A DNA stretch of 64,000 nucleotides from Paracamarosporium sp. OC-R06-R3 (Eukaryota > Ascomycota > Dothideomycetes > Pleosporales > Didymosphaeriaceae): NCBI GenBank assembly GCA_019828545.1, contig JACVRA010000190.1:1-64000 (forward strand). Reading direction: 5' to 3'. The notes below the pieces were generated by a model that saw only the letters and a program-made list of their open reading frames with translations, had not been told where the DNA came from and made no database searches. Positions 1-11,233 of this stretch are shown piece by piece; positions within the stretch are counted from its first letter, which is position 1; each line of letters opens with the position of its first letter. The position numbers and the translations under genes are program-made.

Positions 1-952
1 CACAGACCTTTTGACTACCTGCGCCGATACACATTACACATCAACCTGGTGACAATTTTTCAATGCATTACATTACGTATTCACAGCGCAAAGAAACGAA
101 ATCCAACATATCTATACCATTGAGAGCTCCTGGTCTTCATCGCCTCACTTACCTCGCAAACAGTCATAACTGACCGGGGAAGCCAGGATAACATCAGTCG
201 TTTCGAGCACGTGCGCCGTTATTGGCGAGTCTATCCTGTCCATAATTGGATCAGAAAACCTTCTTGGCTGAACAACATACTCTTTCCTACAATCTGTATC
301 GTATATAGAGATCCGTACAATTTATGCTGAAGCTCATATCGAAAACGCTGTCTGAGCAACAAATAGTCCGCTGCGTGATAAACGGACCCTCTGTACGCTA
401 GAGGGAAGAGGAACAATAAATCCATTCAGGACTAGCATTCCAATAGGGACTAACTAGCGATTCTTAGTGTGGTTCAGCTACTATTGACTTTCGAACGGTG
501 CCTAGATTGGTGTCCTTATATTCATCTAGCCTACACTAGTACTAGTTCTAGCGGCGAGGCAAGCCGATGAGTTGGACCGACAGAGCGATATCTTGCCGAG
601 GATCAGATTATAATTGTAAATAATTGGCAAGGATTAGCAATTGCATCGTAAAGGACACAGCGCAACGTTAGAGAGAGAAACCTGCTGTAAAAACAGATCT
701 ATCAACCGTGCCTTTAGATCATCGAGTGTGATAGACCCATTTACTCATCCTTCACTGTTCTCCTACTATACGTAACACAGCATCAACATAATTATATCAA
801 AACACCTTGTACCAATATTGATTATGGTATCAACTTAGGAAGAACATCTATTTAAAAAGAAAAATTGATAGCGTAGAGTTCTATATGAGTCACAGTGGAC
901 CTGGCGATCGTTCAATATGCACAGGATCAGGCCATCATGCCAGCTTTTGATT
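1..952. other. Intergenic, no gene seen
   Basis: AT-rich sequence with stops in all frames and only short chance reading frames. I see no splice-linked coding signal and no repeat family. It is the 3' flank of the minus-strand gene that ends at 953. Confidence 0.6.
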
Positions 953-2882
953 TCATGACTGTTCATTTTTCCATCGCAAGAATGCAATCCAAAATGCTAC
1001 CCTCGCCTTCCATACATTTTCCCACTCGATCATCTGTCCTTTGACTGGATATCCTACGTAAACCTGATTCGGATGAAACATAGCTAGAGGCCATAGGTCT
1101 ATAGGCCGCTGCACAAGGCCGGAAATCAGCGGATACAGGTCGTCAAATATCAGGCTTCCAAGCACCCTGATTTGATTTTGGAAGCCTGGTGAAGTCGAAG
1201 CAATAATTTCTGGGTTATATGTGGCGGTATCAATGAGCTTGAGGTAACCGTTGTTGTCACTAGAGCATTTGATACTTCCGAACTTAGGTTTTGGATTCAT
1301 ATAGGAAGCGAAGCATTCGGAGTCGACGACTAGGAAGTCCATCATCCAGACGCGCTTGCGTATATTTGGAGAAGCGCTGAAGATACGGAAATGGCTAAAT
1401 AAAGTCAGTCAGGTTCAGGTCCTATATTATGGACAACAAACCGTTTGGCTGCTTCGATGTCATCGTGAGGTATGCCGCTGCTTTTGCCATCTATCCATTG
1501 GATATCCATGTTTGGTTTGACTGTTTCGAATCCTTCAACCCCTTCTCCAGATTGTTGGAAGTCGGCATACAGTTTTGAAAGAAACGCTTCCCATGCTTGC
1601 TGCGATGGCTGATGTGTCAGCATGTACCCAACAAATCCCCATCTTTGATCCTGCGGTCCACCATGACTCAGAGACCACTGCGTTCGAGAATGGACGATAG
1701 AAATCCAAGGTTCACGCTGAAGGGACCTCGGCTCGCCTCGGTGTAGAACACGCACGTAATCATGGTTTCTGCTGCTCTCATCGAACATCGCGTAAAGTTT
1801 GGGGCGATCCGTGAATAACGTATCAACAACGTCCGCGTATCGTGTGGCGACCGGCCAAGGTCTTTCCTCCGTAAGTTCCCTTCGTAAACTCCACCGAAAT
1901 GGAAGTGAATAAAGAGAACCGACGACCTTAGAGTCGGAAGGCGAGGAGACAAATCCTGCGTATCCGTTCAATGGCATCATGATGTAGCTGTCGGCTCTAT
2001 GCAGCGCTCGCTCGAGATCTGACCAAATCTCGCCGCACCTCTTAGCTTCTGCGCGAGAATTTTTGTCTCCGTTCTCATCTGCAACAGCATCATATTCTGC
2101 CCTTGCTTTTGCGACCGTCATTTTCACGCTTCTGATGAAGAACGCATGCGTTCGAGCGACCATAGTGTTGAATAAGGACGTAATGTACTCCAACCAAAGT
2201 GCACGCATGTCGAGCTTCATCTGTCCGCCCTTCTCTTCTCTCCTTGCATTTATGGCAGACTCGAACGTTTCCAGTTCGCGGGCAATATGATTAAAGTTAT
2301 CCTTCAGTGCTACTTGAATGTCCGGATGTCCTAGCCATTCAAAAGTGTGGATGATATCAAATAAGAATTCTAATAAACTCTGCCGGTTGGCGGTGTCATC
2401 AAACTTCCTTGCTTTCCATTGGGAATCCGACATTGGCGTCATGCCTTCCCACAGTCGAGCTCGCATTGACGAGATTCTCCGCGGAACGTCCGCACGGAAA
2501 CGGTCTGGAGTGTCGGATAGACGCTTTTGCAGGTTGGAAGATGTGCTACTCCATGGAGTCTTCGCCCACTGGGCATAAGGTTTCACAAGAAGAGGTACTT
2601 CGTCTTCAGTTATCAACTGAAGCTTCGTTTCGTCACCACTAGGTAGATGGCCTTCGAAACTGAAATCGAGGAAGAAATATAGCGTGCTCAAAGGAATAAG
2701 GCGCTCATCTAACTGTGTAAGACCTACATTGCACACAGACAGGATTGGATGTCGGGCAAAAGCTGCTTACTGACTTGTATCCGATCCACGGATTCGAGGT
2801 TGAAACCCCTTGTCCTTGCGTTCCGGGGTGTGGGGAGTGCCAAGATGAAGTCGAGGAATCCCCCAAAATGTCCGGAATCCAT
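953..2882 (-). CDS. Uncharacterised fungal protein, 3 exons, about 606 aa
   Basis: I do not recognise the family. Exons on the minus strand are 2771-2882, 1442-2708 and 953-1394. Intron 1 (2709-2770) has a GTAAGC donor. Intron 2 (1395-1441) has GTTTGT, a CTGAC branch site and TTAG. The joins give continuous frames, and without intron 2 the frame stops at 1405 just before a clearly coding stretch (RKRVWMMDFLVVD). The start is the ATG at 2882; the upstream frame offers only a GTG. The protein is soluble-looking, rich in Trp, Arg and charged residues, with no signal peptide, membrane segment or nucleotide-binding motif. The middle third is helical and charged. Alternative: a more distant 5' exon upstream of 2882 cannot be excluded. 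Confidence 0.7.
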
Positions 2883-3072
2883 GGTCACGTCGCGAACAAC
2901 CTCTACATCGGTGGTGGTGGAAAAGTGCAATCCAAGGAAAGATATACACACGGAGATTGAACCTATCTGCTCCAGGCAGTGACGCCACACGACGTGACTT
3001 AGCGCGTGTTTAGCGTGTCTGCCTAGTTTAAGCGCTCCAGCATCCCGAGGCCATTCGCTACAAACATGAAAT

Positions 3073-4279
3073 CTAATCCTGCCTTGCCGGATCCAGTTCT
3101 ATCCTACCTACAATCCCATCGATCTCAGCCAATACTTCCGGCGTGAATTTATCCAGCACTTGCAATGCCTGGCAGTTTTCCACCACTTGCTCTGGCCTGG
3201 AGGCGCCCGTGATGACGGACGAAACGTTTGGATTTTTCAAACACCACGCCAACGCAAGCTGGGACTGGGTGACACCCAGCTTGTCGGCAATAGACTGGCT
3301 CTTGTTAATATCAAGCATTCTCTCAGCAGTGTATTAGCATACCTTGAGCTTCCTAGAGCTCTCAATCATTCCTTTCCAGCTGTCGTTCCCGTACGAATCC
3401 CTCATGTTGTTGACAAATCGGTCCTTGCCTTCAGCAAAACGAGATCCGGCAGGAGGCTTCTCCGGGCTATCATCATACTTTCCGCTCAAAATACCAAACT
3501 TGAGCGGCGAGAAAGTAGTCAGACCAATACCAAAACGTGAGTACAGCCGTTGAAACTCTCTTTCAACTTTTGTTCTTGCAAGTAGGTTATATTGTGGTTG
3601 CTCCACAACTGGTGGGATAAGACCTAATTGCTTTGCAATGCCGCATGCCTCAGCAATCTCGTCCGCCGACCACTCGCTCGTACCCCAGTACAAAGCCCAT
3701 CCCTTGATCTCAATGACGTGATTAAACGCTCGCACAGTTTCCTCCATGGGTGTCAAGCGATCTGGTCGATGCGCATACACGATGTCCACGTACTCGAGGT
3801 CCAGCCTTTTTAGTGAGGCACGCAGTCCCTCGATGATGTGCTTCCTCGACAAACCGTGATTATTGACGAGAACTTCGCCGTTAACGGCGCCCCAATTCAA
3901 CTTCGTACTAATGACAATGTCACTGCGATTCCATCCGAATTTCTTGATGGCTTGACCCATGACAATTTCGGATTTTCCGGCGGTGTAGTTCTCAGCCGTG
4001 TCGAAGAAGGTCATCCCGCAGTCATATGCCTGCTTCATGCAAGAAAATGTGAGCTCTTTTACTAGTCTCAGCGCCAATGTACCGCCTCCTATACTCCAAT
4101 TCTCTTACCATTTTCAACGTGACCACCAAACCTAAGGAATCTGTCAGTAGCCTACAAGAAGCTGTACTTGGGACAACTCACGTGAGCCAGCCACCGAGAC
4201 CCAGAGCAGAGACGTGCAGTCCCGAGTTCCCTAGACGACGGTACTGCATACCCGTCTTTCGAGGTTCCTCCCAAGCCAT
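3073..4279 (-). CDS. Aldo-keto reductase, voltage-gated K+ channel beta-subunit type
   Basis: NAD(P)H-dependent aldo-keto reductase of the Kv-beta/AKR6-like group, 351 aa, presumably cytosolic. Exons are 4182-4279, 4109-4131 (a 23-nt microexon), 3343-4055 and 3073-3294. The N-terminus reads YRRLGNSGLHVSALGLGGW, the usual first strand. FFDTAENY supplies the Asp and Tyr of the catalytic tetrad, ISTKLNWG the Lys and VYAHRPD the His. The C-terminal ITGASRPEQVVEN segment is the family's cofactor-binding region. Introns are 48-53 nt with standard ends. The substrate cannot be read from sequence. It lies tail-to-tail with nothing obvious, 361 bp from the stop of the MFS permease gene on the same strand. 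Family assignment is firm; the physiological role is open. Confidence 0.9.
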
Positions 4280-4640
4280 ATTATGGATTTAATCTTGTGG
4301 TAAATTCGTAACTTGAATGGGTAAGAGAAACGATATATTCAAACAAGTCGACACTGAAGACATTCAGTATGACAGTGTGACAAATTTTCACTCCAAGCGG
4401 GGATATTGCTGGATCGAGGAAAGCGACGAACGTCTGCGCGAATTCGAAAAAAGGGCTGCATGCATGCGAGATCTGTAGTTCGGCATAAAGACCTTCCGTA
4501 TTCTTACAAGTGTACCATAAAAGATGGGGAACGTGGCAGACCCCACCAAAGCTAGGAAGATTGATTCCTCCGGCATACAGCCGCCACTACGAGGAACCGC
4601 CGAGCCTCAATATTTGCTCAATAGTTCACAAGCTAGTGTT

Positions 4641-6280
4641 CTAAATAACGAATCTAAAATCCAGCCTTTTGTTGCCGTCTCGCTCACGTGCCTCGAGATC
4701 TGATTGGTATAATGCCTTCTCCTCCGTTGTCATTGCCTGCCACTTCTCATCTTTTTTCTTGTTCAAGTACACCAGCACCTGGCGTTGGATCACCATAGTT
4801 ACTAGGGCAAGGGCACAGATCGCGACGCAAACTTTATTACCTTGCTTGTAATAAGGTGCGTCATACTTTCGATAGATCTGGGACCCGATGAGCGAGCCTA
4901 CTTGCACGATGACGTTGTAGGTAGCAGCTGTGATAGCCCGCTTTTTCACATCGAACGTATTTTCCGAGATCCAGGACGATATCAGAGGATGGAAGTACGG
5001 GTAACCTGAGATGAGAGTAATCAGGGTAAAGCGGGACCATTCACGGCCGCCATCCGGAATCGTGAGAAGAGCAATCAAGAGTGGCATTATCCAGAATTCG
5101 CCGAAAATGATATGCAAGGTACGCTCGTTGAAGTAGTCGCTGCTATATGCTAGAGTCAACATGGTTATGATTTGAAGTGCAGCCGAAGGTATGGTAAGCA
5201 TGTTCGAGTTGAAGGTCGAGAAGCCGAGACGCTTCAAAGTCAAGCTGAGGTATCCAGTGACGGGCGTAGCAGGAATATAAGCAACCAGTCCGAGGAAGTA
5301 GAGTCCCCACATAGCAGGGTCACTCCATGCTGCTTTGATGTCTTTGAATGTTGCAGGCTCCTGGAGCGCTGTAAGACCCTTTGCGGGGTCATCGCGGAGG
5401 ATGCGCTGCACTTGTCAGTCCTATTCAATCTGAGCTAAGTCCTCCCACTCACATTGACCATGATTACCTCCTCGCGTTCAGTGTACCACCCTTTACGGAA
5501 CAAAAGTCCTTTGGTTCCCACTGGCGAAGACGGAAGGTAGATGAAGGAAACGAGAGCAATGGCAACTGTCAATAATCCCTCGATTAGAAACAGCCAGAAC
5601 CATCCAGGTTTCCCTTGAGTGCCACGCATCTCCAAGATACCAGCTGCCAACAATGCGGAAATCACACGTGCAACATTCAGCGTGGACCAGAAAGCTGCCA
5701 GACGGATCGCCAACTCCTTGGACTTATAGAAGTACGTCGCGAATAGAATAACACCAGGAATGAAGCCACCTTCACACGCACCGATCAATGCACGGGTGAT
5801 GTAGAATGAAGTGCGGTCGTGCATCCACGCTTGAGCCCAAGAAACCGTGCCCCAGAGGAACATCATCGTGGGTAGTATGTATTTGAATCCATAGCGCTTG
5901 GTGAGGAACTGGACCGGAAACTCGGCAGCGAGGAAACAGACGAGCTGGATTGTGGTTCCATTGTTGTAATCGTCAGTCGTCAGATTGAGGTCGTCCAATA
6001 GCTTGTCGGTGAGCGCGTTGCCTAGGTTGCCTCGATCAAGTTGCAAACCGAACATCATGACGCAGAGCCATGAAAGGAGGAACAAGTCTGTTTTGAGCAC
6101 AACGTGCTTTTCCTCTGCATCTGTCCATATCGCCGTTGGGTCAAACCGATGTCGACCTTCGTATGTTTCGTGAGGCGGTGTTATATCGGCGAGTTCACTA
6201 CGTCCGACCTTCAGGGGTGCCTTGAGTGAGCTAGCGTCCTCGCTCACTCTCGCCGGGGCAATCTCGATATCGTTTCCCAT
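4641..6280 (-). CDS. MFS permease, Dal5/allantoate-permease (ACS) family
   Basis: Twelve-segment major facilitator transporter, 530 aa, exons 5453-6280 and 4641-5405 joined over a 47-nt intron (GTGAGT, TGCAG). The N-terminal cytoplasmic tail is followed by a first segment (DLFLLSWLCVMMFGLQLDRGNLGNAL) typical of the anion:cation symporter family. FITRALIGACEGGFIPG-like sequence (here YITRALIGACEGGFIPGVI) is the family's segment-4 signature. The C-terminal tail is short and charged. Family members carry allantoate, vitamins, nicotinate, or sulfate and sulfonates. It is divergent from a TauD-type dioxygenase gene (485 bp between starts), which makes an organosulfonate substrate the best inference, like yeast Soa1. 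The substrate is inference; the family is certain. Confidence 0.9.
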
Positions 6281-6597
6281 CTTTCAAACGGCCAATTGCT
6301 ACCTGCGTGCTTGGATATGCGGGCCTGGCCTGACTTTACTCCACTCACGCCTCTAATAAACATCCCCAAATGAATGTCGCAATTGCGTTGGCTGGATACG
6401 TGATTGACACTTGAACGACTGGGGCAGTGAAGCCGCCGTAGTGCTGCGATAGTCGAACGGCCACCGCGCCGAGGTTGTTCTTCTTTTCGGTGCATCTCCC
6501 TCCTTGTAGCCTCGGTCTAGCTGTTCTGGGTAAATTGAGCGACTAACCAACCCATATATCCTAAAGCGGAGAGACTACCGATGACGTGCTCGAGTTA

Positions 6598-6618
6598 CAC
6601 GTGGATGAACACCACGTG
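6598..6618. promoter_or_regulatory. Pair of CACGTG boxes in a divergent promoter
   Basis: Two CACGTG hexamers lie at 6598-6603 and 6613-6618, 15 bp apart, in the 485-bp gap between the divergent MFS permease and TauD genes. CACGTG is bound by bHLH factors, including Cbf1 of the sulfur-regulation complex in yeast. A role in co-regulating the two genes is inference. Confidence 0.45.
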
Positions 6619-6765
6619 CGAGCCCAGAAAATCTTCATCCATAAAGAGTGCTAAAGTTCCAGATGCTGTCCAAGGGTGCACACGTCCGCCGATCTAGCCG
6701 CCAGTAACATTCACTGTCCGTTCTGTGGTGTAACATCAGACGAATCTGTGCAGCAATCCACCAAG

Positions 6766-8164
6766 ATGCCTGCCGTCAAGCGCGTGCATCTCGACGATGA
6801 AAATGCTGCTGACAGCAACATAGTGGGTGGTAATCCAAGCGCCCGCAGCAGGCTTCTTAAGCCATTGTCGTACACTGGTTCGCTCGACAGCTTCAAGCAT
6901 CAAGATCTTACACCCGTCATTGGAAGGGAATATGAGGGCCTCCAAGTGACCGACCTATTGAAATGGGGAGATGACATGATTAGGGATTTAGCCGTTACCA
7001 GTTTGTCTTCATACGCTACTTATCTAGCTCCTGTCTAAAAGTCCACAGTTTCGCAGCGCGGAGTTGTCTTCCTTCGAGATCAGCATGTGACACCAACTCA
7101 AATGAAAGATTTGATGATACACATAACTGACTTGGCTGGGTGTGTATGTACTCTCTCTGCACATGTTATCGGCACTCACTGAGCCATTCTTAGCCCGAGT
7201 CCTCTGGCCTACATGTCCACCCCCTGACAGAAGAAGGTTCCGAGCTTGGCGACCAAATTTCAGTCATAAGCAGCGAGAAACAAAAGAAGGGTGGTGGCCT
7301 CACGCACCAGCTGTCCGACGTGAGTCGGTTCGCCTCTGCTGGGTGGCATTCTGATAGTAAGTAATGCCAGAGTACAAAGTGGGTGCTCGTGCTGGCGATT
7401 GTCTAAAACTCTCAGACTTTCTACTTAAGTCTGAAGTTTTCAGACACTGACAGCTAGCTAAGGCACCTATTTTCGCCCGTTCGTTTAGTTTTTAAACGTT
7501 ACGCTGACTTTGCGTCCCCGACTTTAGTCACTTTCGAGCCTGTGCCATCCGATTACGCTATGTTGAAGATACACACTCTCCCCGCAACTGGTGGAGATAC
7601 TTTATGGGCGTCAGGCTATGAAATATACGACCGTTTATCACCTGCTATGCAACAGTTTCTGGAGGGACTGACAGCGACGCACGACGCAAAGTTCTTTTTG
7701 GAGGAGGCAGAGAGGCTGGGAAATCCAATTAGAAAAAGCATCAGAGGGAACCCGCTCAATTTCGGCGAATCTTTGACGGCTGTTCATCCAGTTGTGCGGA
7801 CAAATCGTAAATGAAGCTTTAGTCTTACACGTTGATATATGCTGACCAATCCGCAGCTGTTACAGGGTGGAAGTCAGTTTACGTGAACAAGGGCTTTACC
7901 AAACGAATCAATGGCGTTACAAAGGACGAGTCAGACTTGCTTCTTGGCTATCTCTTCAACATCGTTACTCAAAATCACGATGCACAGGTTAGATTCAAAT
8001 GGCGAGTGAACGACTTGGCTATCTGGGATAACCGAAGTATGTGGCACTGTGCTACATATGATTACAACGATCCAAGAGCAGGCGACCGCGTGTGCAGCCT
8101 AGGAGAGGCGCCATACCTGGACTTGAGCAGCAAGGGCCGGAAGGAGGCTCTTAATCTAATGTAG
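6766..8164 (+). CDS. TauD/TfdA-type Fe(II)/2-oxoglutarate dioxygenase
   Basis: 2-oxoglutarate-dependent dioxygenase of the taurine/sulfonate dioxygenase family, 359 aa. Members hydroxylate the carbon next to sulfonate, releasing sulfite and an aldehyde. Exons are 6766-7000, 7049-7143, 7194-7356, 7528-7806 and 7857-8164; all joins keep frame. The fourth intron boundary follows a 171-nt intron, long for this genome. Iron ligands are visible as the HxD motif (GWHSD, His162 and Asp164) and the distal His321 in MWHCATYDY. PATGGDTLWASGYE is the typical core after the first motif. The start is the ATG at 6766 (context CAAGATGCC) rather than an in-frame ATG 90 nt upstream. Without splicing it looks like a broken gene; the splices restore a full-length enzyme. 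The exact substrate is unproven. Confidence 0.88.
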
Positions 8165-8588
8165 ACTTGATAATTTGTCCGAAAGTGACTACGCATAAAG
8201 GGCACTTTGAGCATCAAAAGCAACTAGTTCGTTAAGAACAGAAACTCGCATCTCAACGGGCTCATCATTGTCTAGGCGAATAAGATTCATTCCTTAGAGC
8301 ACAGTAAAAGAGATTTGGGCTATGTTATCGAATCAACAAGAGCGTTCCACGAGCTTAAAATTCTACATAATACAAGGCACGCAGAGTTGACCGTATTTAT
8401 TTTGCCAGGGGATTCTTCACTTTCATCACAGTATACTCACAACACAATCCGCCGAAAAATTGGTCCTGGAGAAAGTGTCGTCTTGGGGTAAAAACTTAGC
8501 TAGATCATCGAAACAACTACCCGCATAGCACGACAGAGCACATCTGAGGGGGCCTAGAAGACAAGGCGAAACTCTCACTGATGTNNNC

Positions 8589-8619
<31 letters not shown>

Positions 8620-9260
8620 AGGAATAAAACGGGGAGTACAAATGAATACAACTACAGGAGTTTCTGATAACTTTCACGTCAAGTTACTAAATAATTTGAT
8701 GTTATGGACGGATGTCTAGATGCTGAGCGTGCAATTTACAGTAATTCACTTAGGGGACTACAATTCTTCAGACGAGCTCTAGGAGCTTATAAAGCTAATA
8801 TATAAGTATAGGTTTAATTATTTCTACTCTACTAGATCACTTTCCTACATCTAGCGTAATTATGTTCTATTTCTACTATCGCTAGCAGACAAAGGTGTTT
8901 TGGGATTCAACAATGGATTCCCTGATTAGTGCACTCATAAAGTATTCAAGATCTCATGTGTTGATAAGTCCATCAAAAATGGCTTCCCTTGACTTGATTG
9001 TTAATCCTTTTGGGAATAGCGTTAATATCCTTTCGCTCACATTGAATATGAGGGATGAACAAACTCATTCTTCGCATTTACCGATGGATCCTTTCTGGCC
9101 ACGTGCCAGAGGGTGCGTTTCTTCAGTAAATGAGAACATAATAACATTGCTTGGATTAATTCACAATATCTGCACCTATGGGTATCGTGAGCTGAGCCTT
9201 GTTACCTGCATAGCCTCGCTGCCCTATCATAGCCTTCGTTGGTAGCCATCCATCATTTCC
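8165..9260. other. Intergenic with assembly scar; AT-rich
   Basis: No gene recognised. The stretch lies between the 3' ends of the TauD gene and the peptide transporter gene (convergent). It contains the N/poly-C/poly-A block at 8585-8620 and an AT-rich patch around 8700-8890. A 116-codon open frame at 8895-9245 shows no recognisable protein character. Confidence 0.55.
8585..8620. repeat. Ns followed by poly-C and poly-A run (gap or artefact)
   Basis: Three Ns at 8585-8587 are followed directly by about 22 C and then about 11 A. Such a run beside Ns is more likely a sequencing or gap-closing artefact than genuine sequence. Any reading frame through it (poly-Gly) should be ignored. Confidence 0.8.
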
Positions 9261-11233
9261 CTAGTGCATGCCAGTCTTCTCGCTCTTCTCGTCTCTTACA
9301 CTGCTTTGGACATCGACCTCATTCTCAACATCGCCAGATTTGTTTCCGAGATAGGCGGACGTCTTCAGGGCGTTCAAAGCATCTTCCTCTTTATCGGCCT
9401 TGCGGAAGGTGAAGTAGAAACCAATCGCACCGAACATAGCAACAACAGCCACAGCGCCGTAGTTCCATTCGAGTAGAGGGTCTTCGGACAGAGAGACGAG
9501 AGCCTGACCAAGCGCAGAAGAGACAGCAGACGTGAAGAGGGCAATAGCTTGGACGGTGGACTTCATGTTGGCGGGAGCTTTGGTGTAAGCATATCTATAT
9601 GAGCTGTTAGTAAACCTTCGATGGGTGAAATGGGGACGAAACCTACTCAAGTTTGGTGATGGAAGCAAGGACCTCAGACATGCCGATGAGGCCATAGGGG
9701 AAGACTTGCACCCAGACTGAGATGTCTGCATTGCAGTCTTTGCGGGTCTTGCTCAATACGTTGATTTGTTTTCCGCAAGGCGACATCTTATAGATGTAGT
9801 ACTGGATGACGCAGGCAGAAACCATAGCCAAAGAGGAGAGCGTGAAACCAGCAGTGATCTTTTTGATGGGAGAGAAGACAATGCCTGCCTTGCGAAGACC
9901 AGGATAGACAATGAAGTCCATGATAGGTATAACAATAATGATAAAGATGGGGTTGAGCTTAGCCACAATGTCATTAGGCGTGGAGCCCAGGTTCATCGTG
10001 TTGGCTTGAGACACCAGGTTGTTCAGCATCTGGTTGTATGAAAGAAAGTAGAGAGGATACCAGACAAATACTTTACAAGCGACCACTCCACGTCTTACTT
10101 CATCGACCCAAGCGTCGTCGAAGTTCATCCAGGATGGAACATCCTTGCCACTAGCGCGCAGCGCGCTCGGCTTGACGCGCTCCCAGAAGAGCTCGTCTTT
10201 CCAAATGTTCGTCCTGGAAGAGTTTTTGACGGCTAGTCGAATGAGCTTGAACGCTTTCCCGAAAACGGAGCCGGTGGGTGGCGTCAATTTGTAGTGCTTC
10301 TTGAAAAAGATCAGAATGAGCGGGCACAGAAGGTAACAAATCGTTGGCAGCGTAAACGAGAGCCAGAACCCTACGAAATGTTCCGAATAGACCATAGCGA
10401 GGGAGCCAGTCAGAGATCCGCAGTTGATCAGAAAGTAGAAGTAGATGTAGATCCGCGCGGCCGTGGTAGCAGGGTCGACAATTTCTTTGCTACCATTCTT
10501 CTTGGTTCGAACGTAGGCTTTCCGGTTCTTGTACTGCTCTGCGATCAAGGGTGAGATGTTCGACTTGAATCCGCCGGTCCCGATACCCATAATGACGAGT
10601 CCAACAGAGAAGATACCAATGGCGGCGTTGGGCTTGGAGATGACCTGAGGAATCGCAGAGAAGATGAGCAGGATGTGCCCGATAACCGCGATGATATTGG
10701 CGTACTGGATCGTTTTGTAGCGGCCCCAATACTCATCAGCAAGCCAAGCACCGAAGAGAGGTGTGAAATAGGACCAGAACTGGTTAAACTGAGTCAGCCC
10801 GGTTGAAGCACGTTGTCCCATCCCGAGTGCACCAGAGCCTGGCTTCTTCAAGAACCCAGCTCCTGTCTTCGAACCAGGAGGGAGGGACTTCTGAATGAAG
10901 TTAACGACTTGCACAAGGTCAGCGAGTTCTCGAGAAGCCCATCCAGATGAGGAGTGGCTTACAGACTGCGCTGGTACCGTAGTAACTGAAGCGTTCCACG
11001 AACTCAACAGAGGCTACAGTCCATGCGGTCCAGGGAATACTGCCAGCGACACGGGGAAGTGTCGCCCATTCTTCGTCTGTAGGGAAAGGCCCCAAAAGGT
11101 GTTCATCGTCTTCAATGATCGAACTCAGGGTACTGGTATCCAAGGGTATGGGATCAATCGCAGTCGCGCCTTTGGTCACCTCAAGGCTGGCGCGCGTGTC
11201 GACAGCCATCGTCGGAGAGTTGAAAGTCTTCAA
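9261..11233 (-). CDS. ptr2: Proton-coupled di/tripeptide transporter (POT/PTR2 family)
   Basis: Plasma-membrane peptide/H+ symporter of the POT family, 621 aa. Exons are 10963-11233, 9647-10907 and 9261-9594, with introns of 55 and 52 nt. The first exon ends in WTVASVEFVERFSYYGTSAV, the POT signature of segment 1 (ERFxYYG). GIGTGGFKSNISPLIAEQY and YFYFLINCGSLTGS (the PTR2 FYxxINxG signature) follow. The large cytosolic domain lies in the middle (about residues 290-350), and the C-terminal tail after the last membrane segment is charged. The start is the ATG at 11233; MAVDTRAS nine codons in is an alternative. Function follows from strong family resemblance; the peptide range is not deducible. 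Confidence 0.92.

Noticed and set aside
6676..8164. TauD gene as a pseudogene broken into pieces
   Set aside because: The breaks are introns; four splices restore a complete enzyme with all iron ligands.
8426..8677. Minus-strand frame with a poly-Gly run
   Set aside because: It passes through the Ns and poly-C block; the glycines are an artefact.
8895..9245. 116-codon plus-strand frame
   Set aside because: No family resemblance, AT-rich context, no expression signals.
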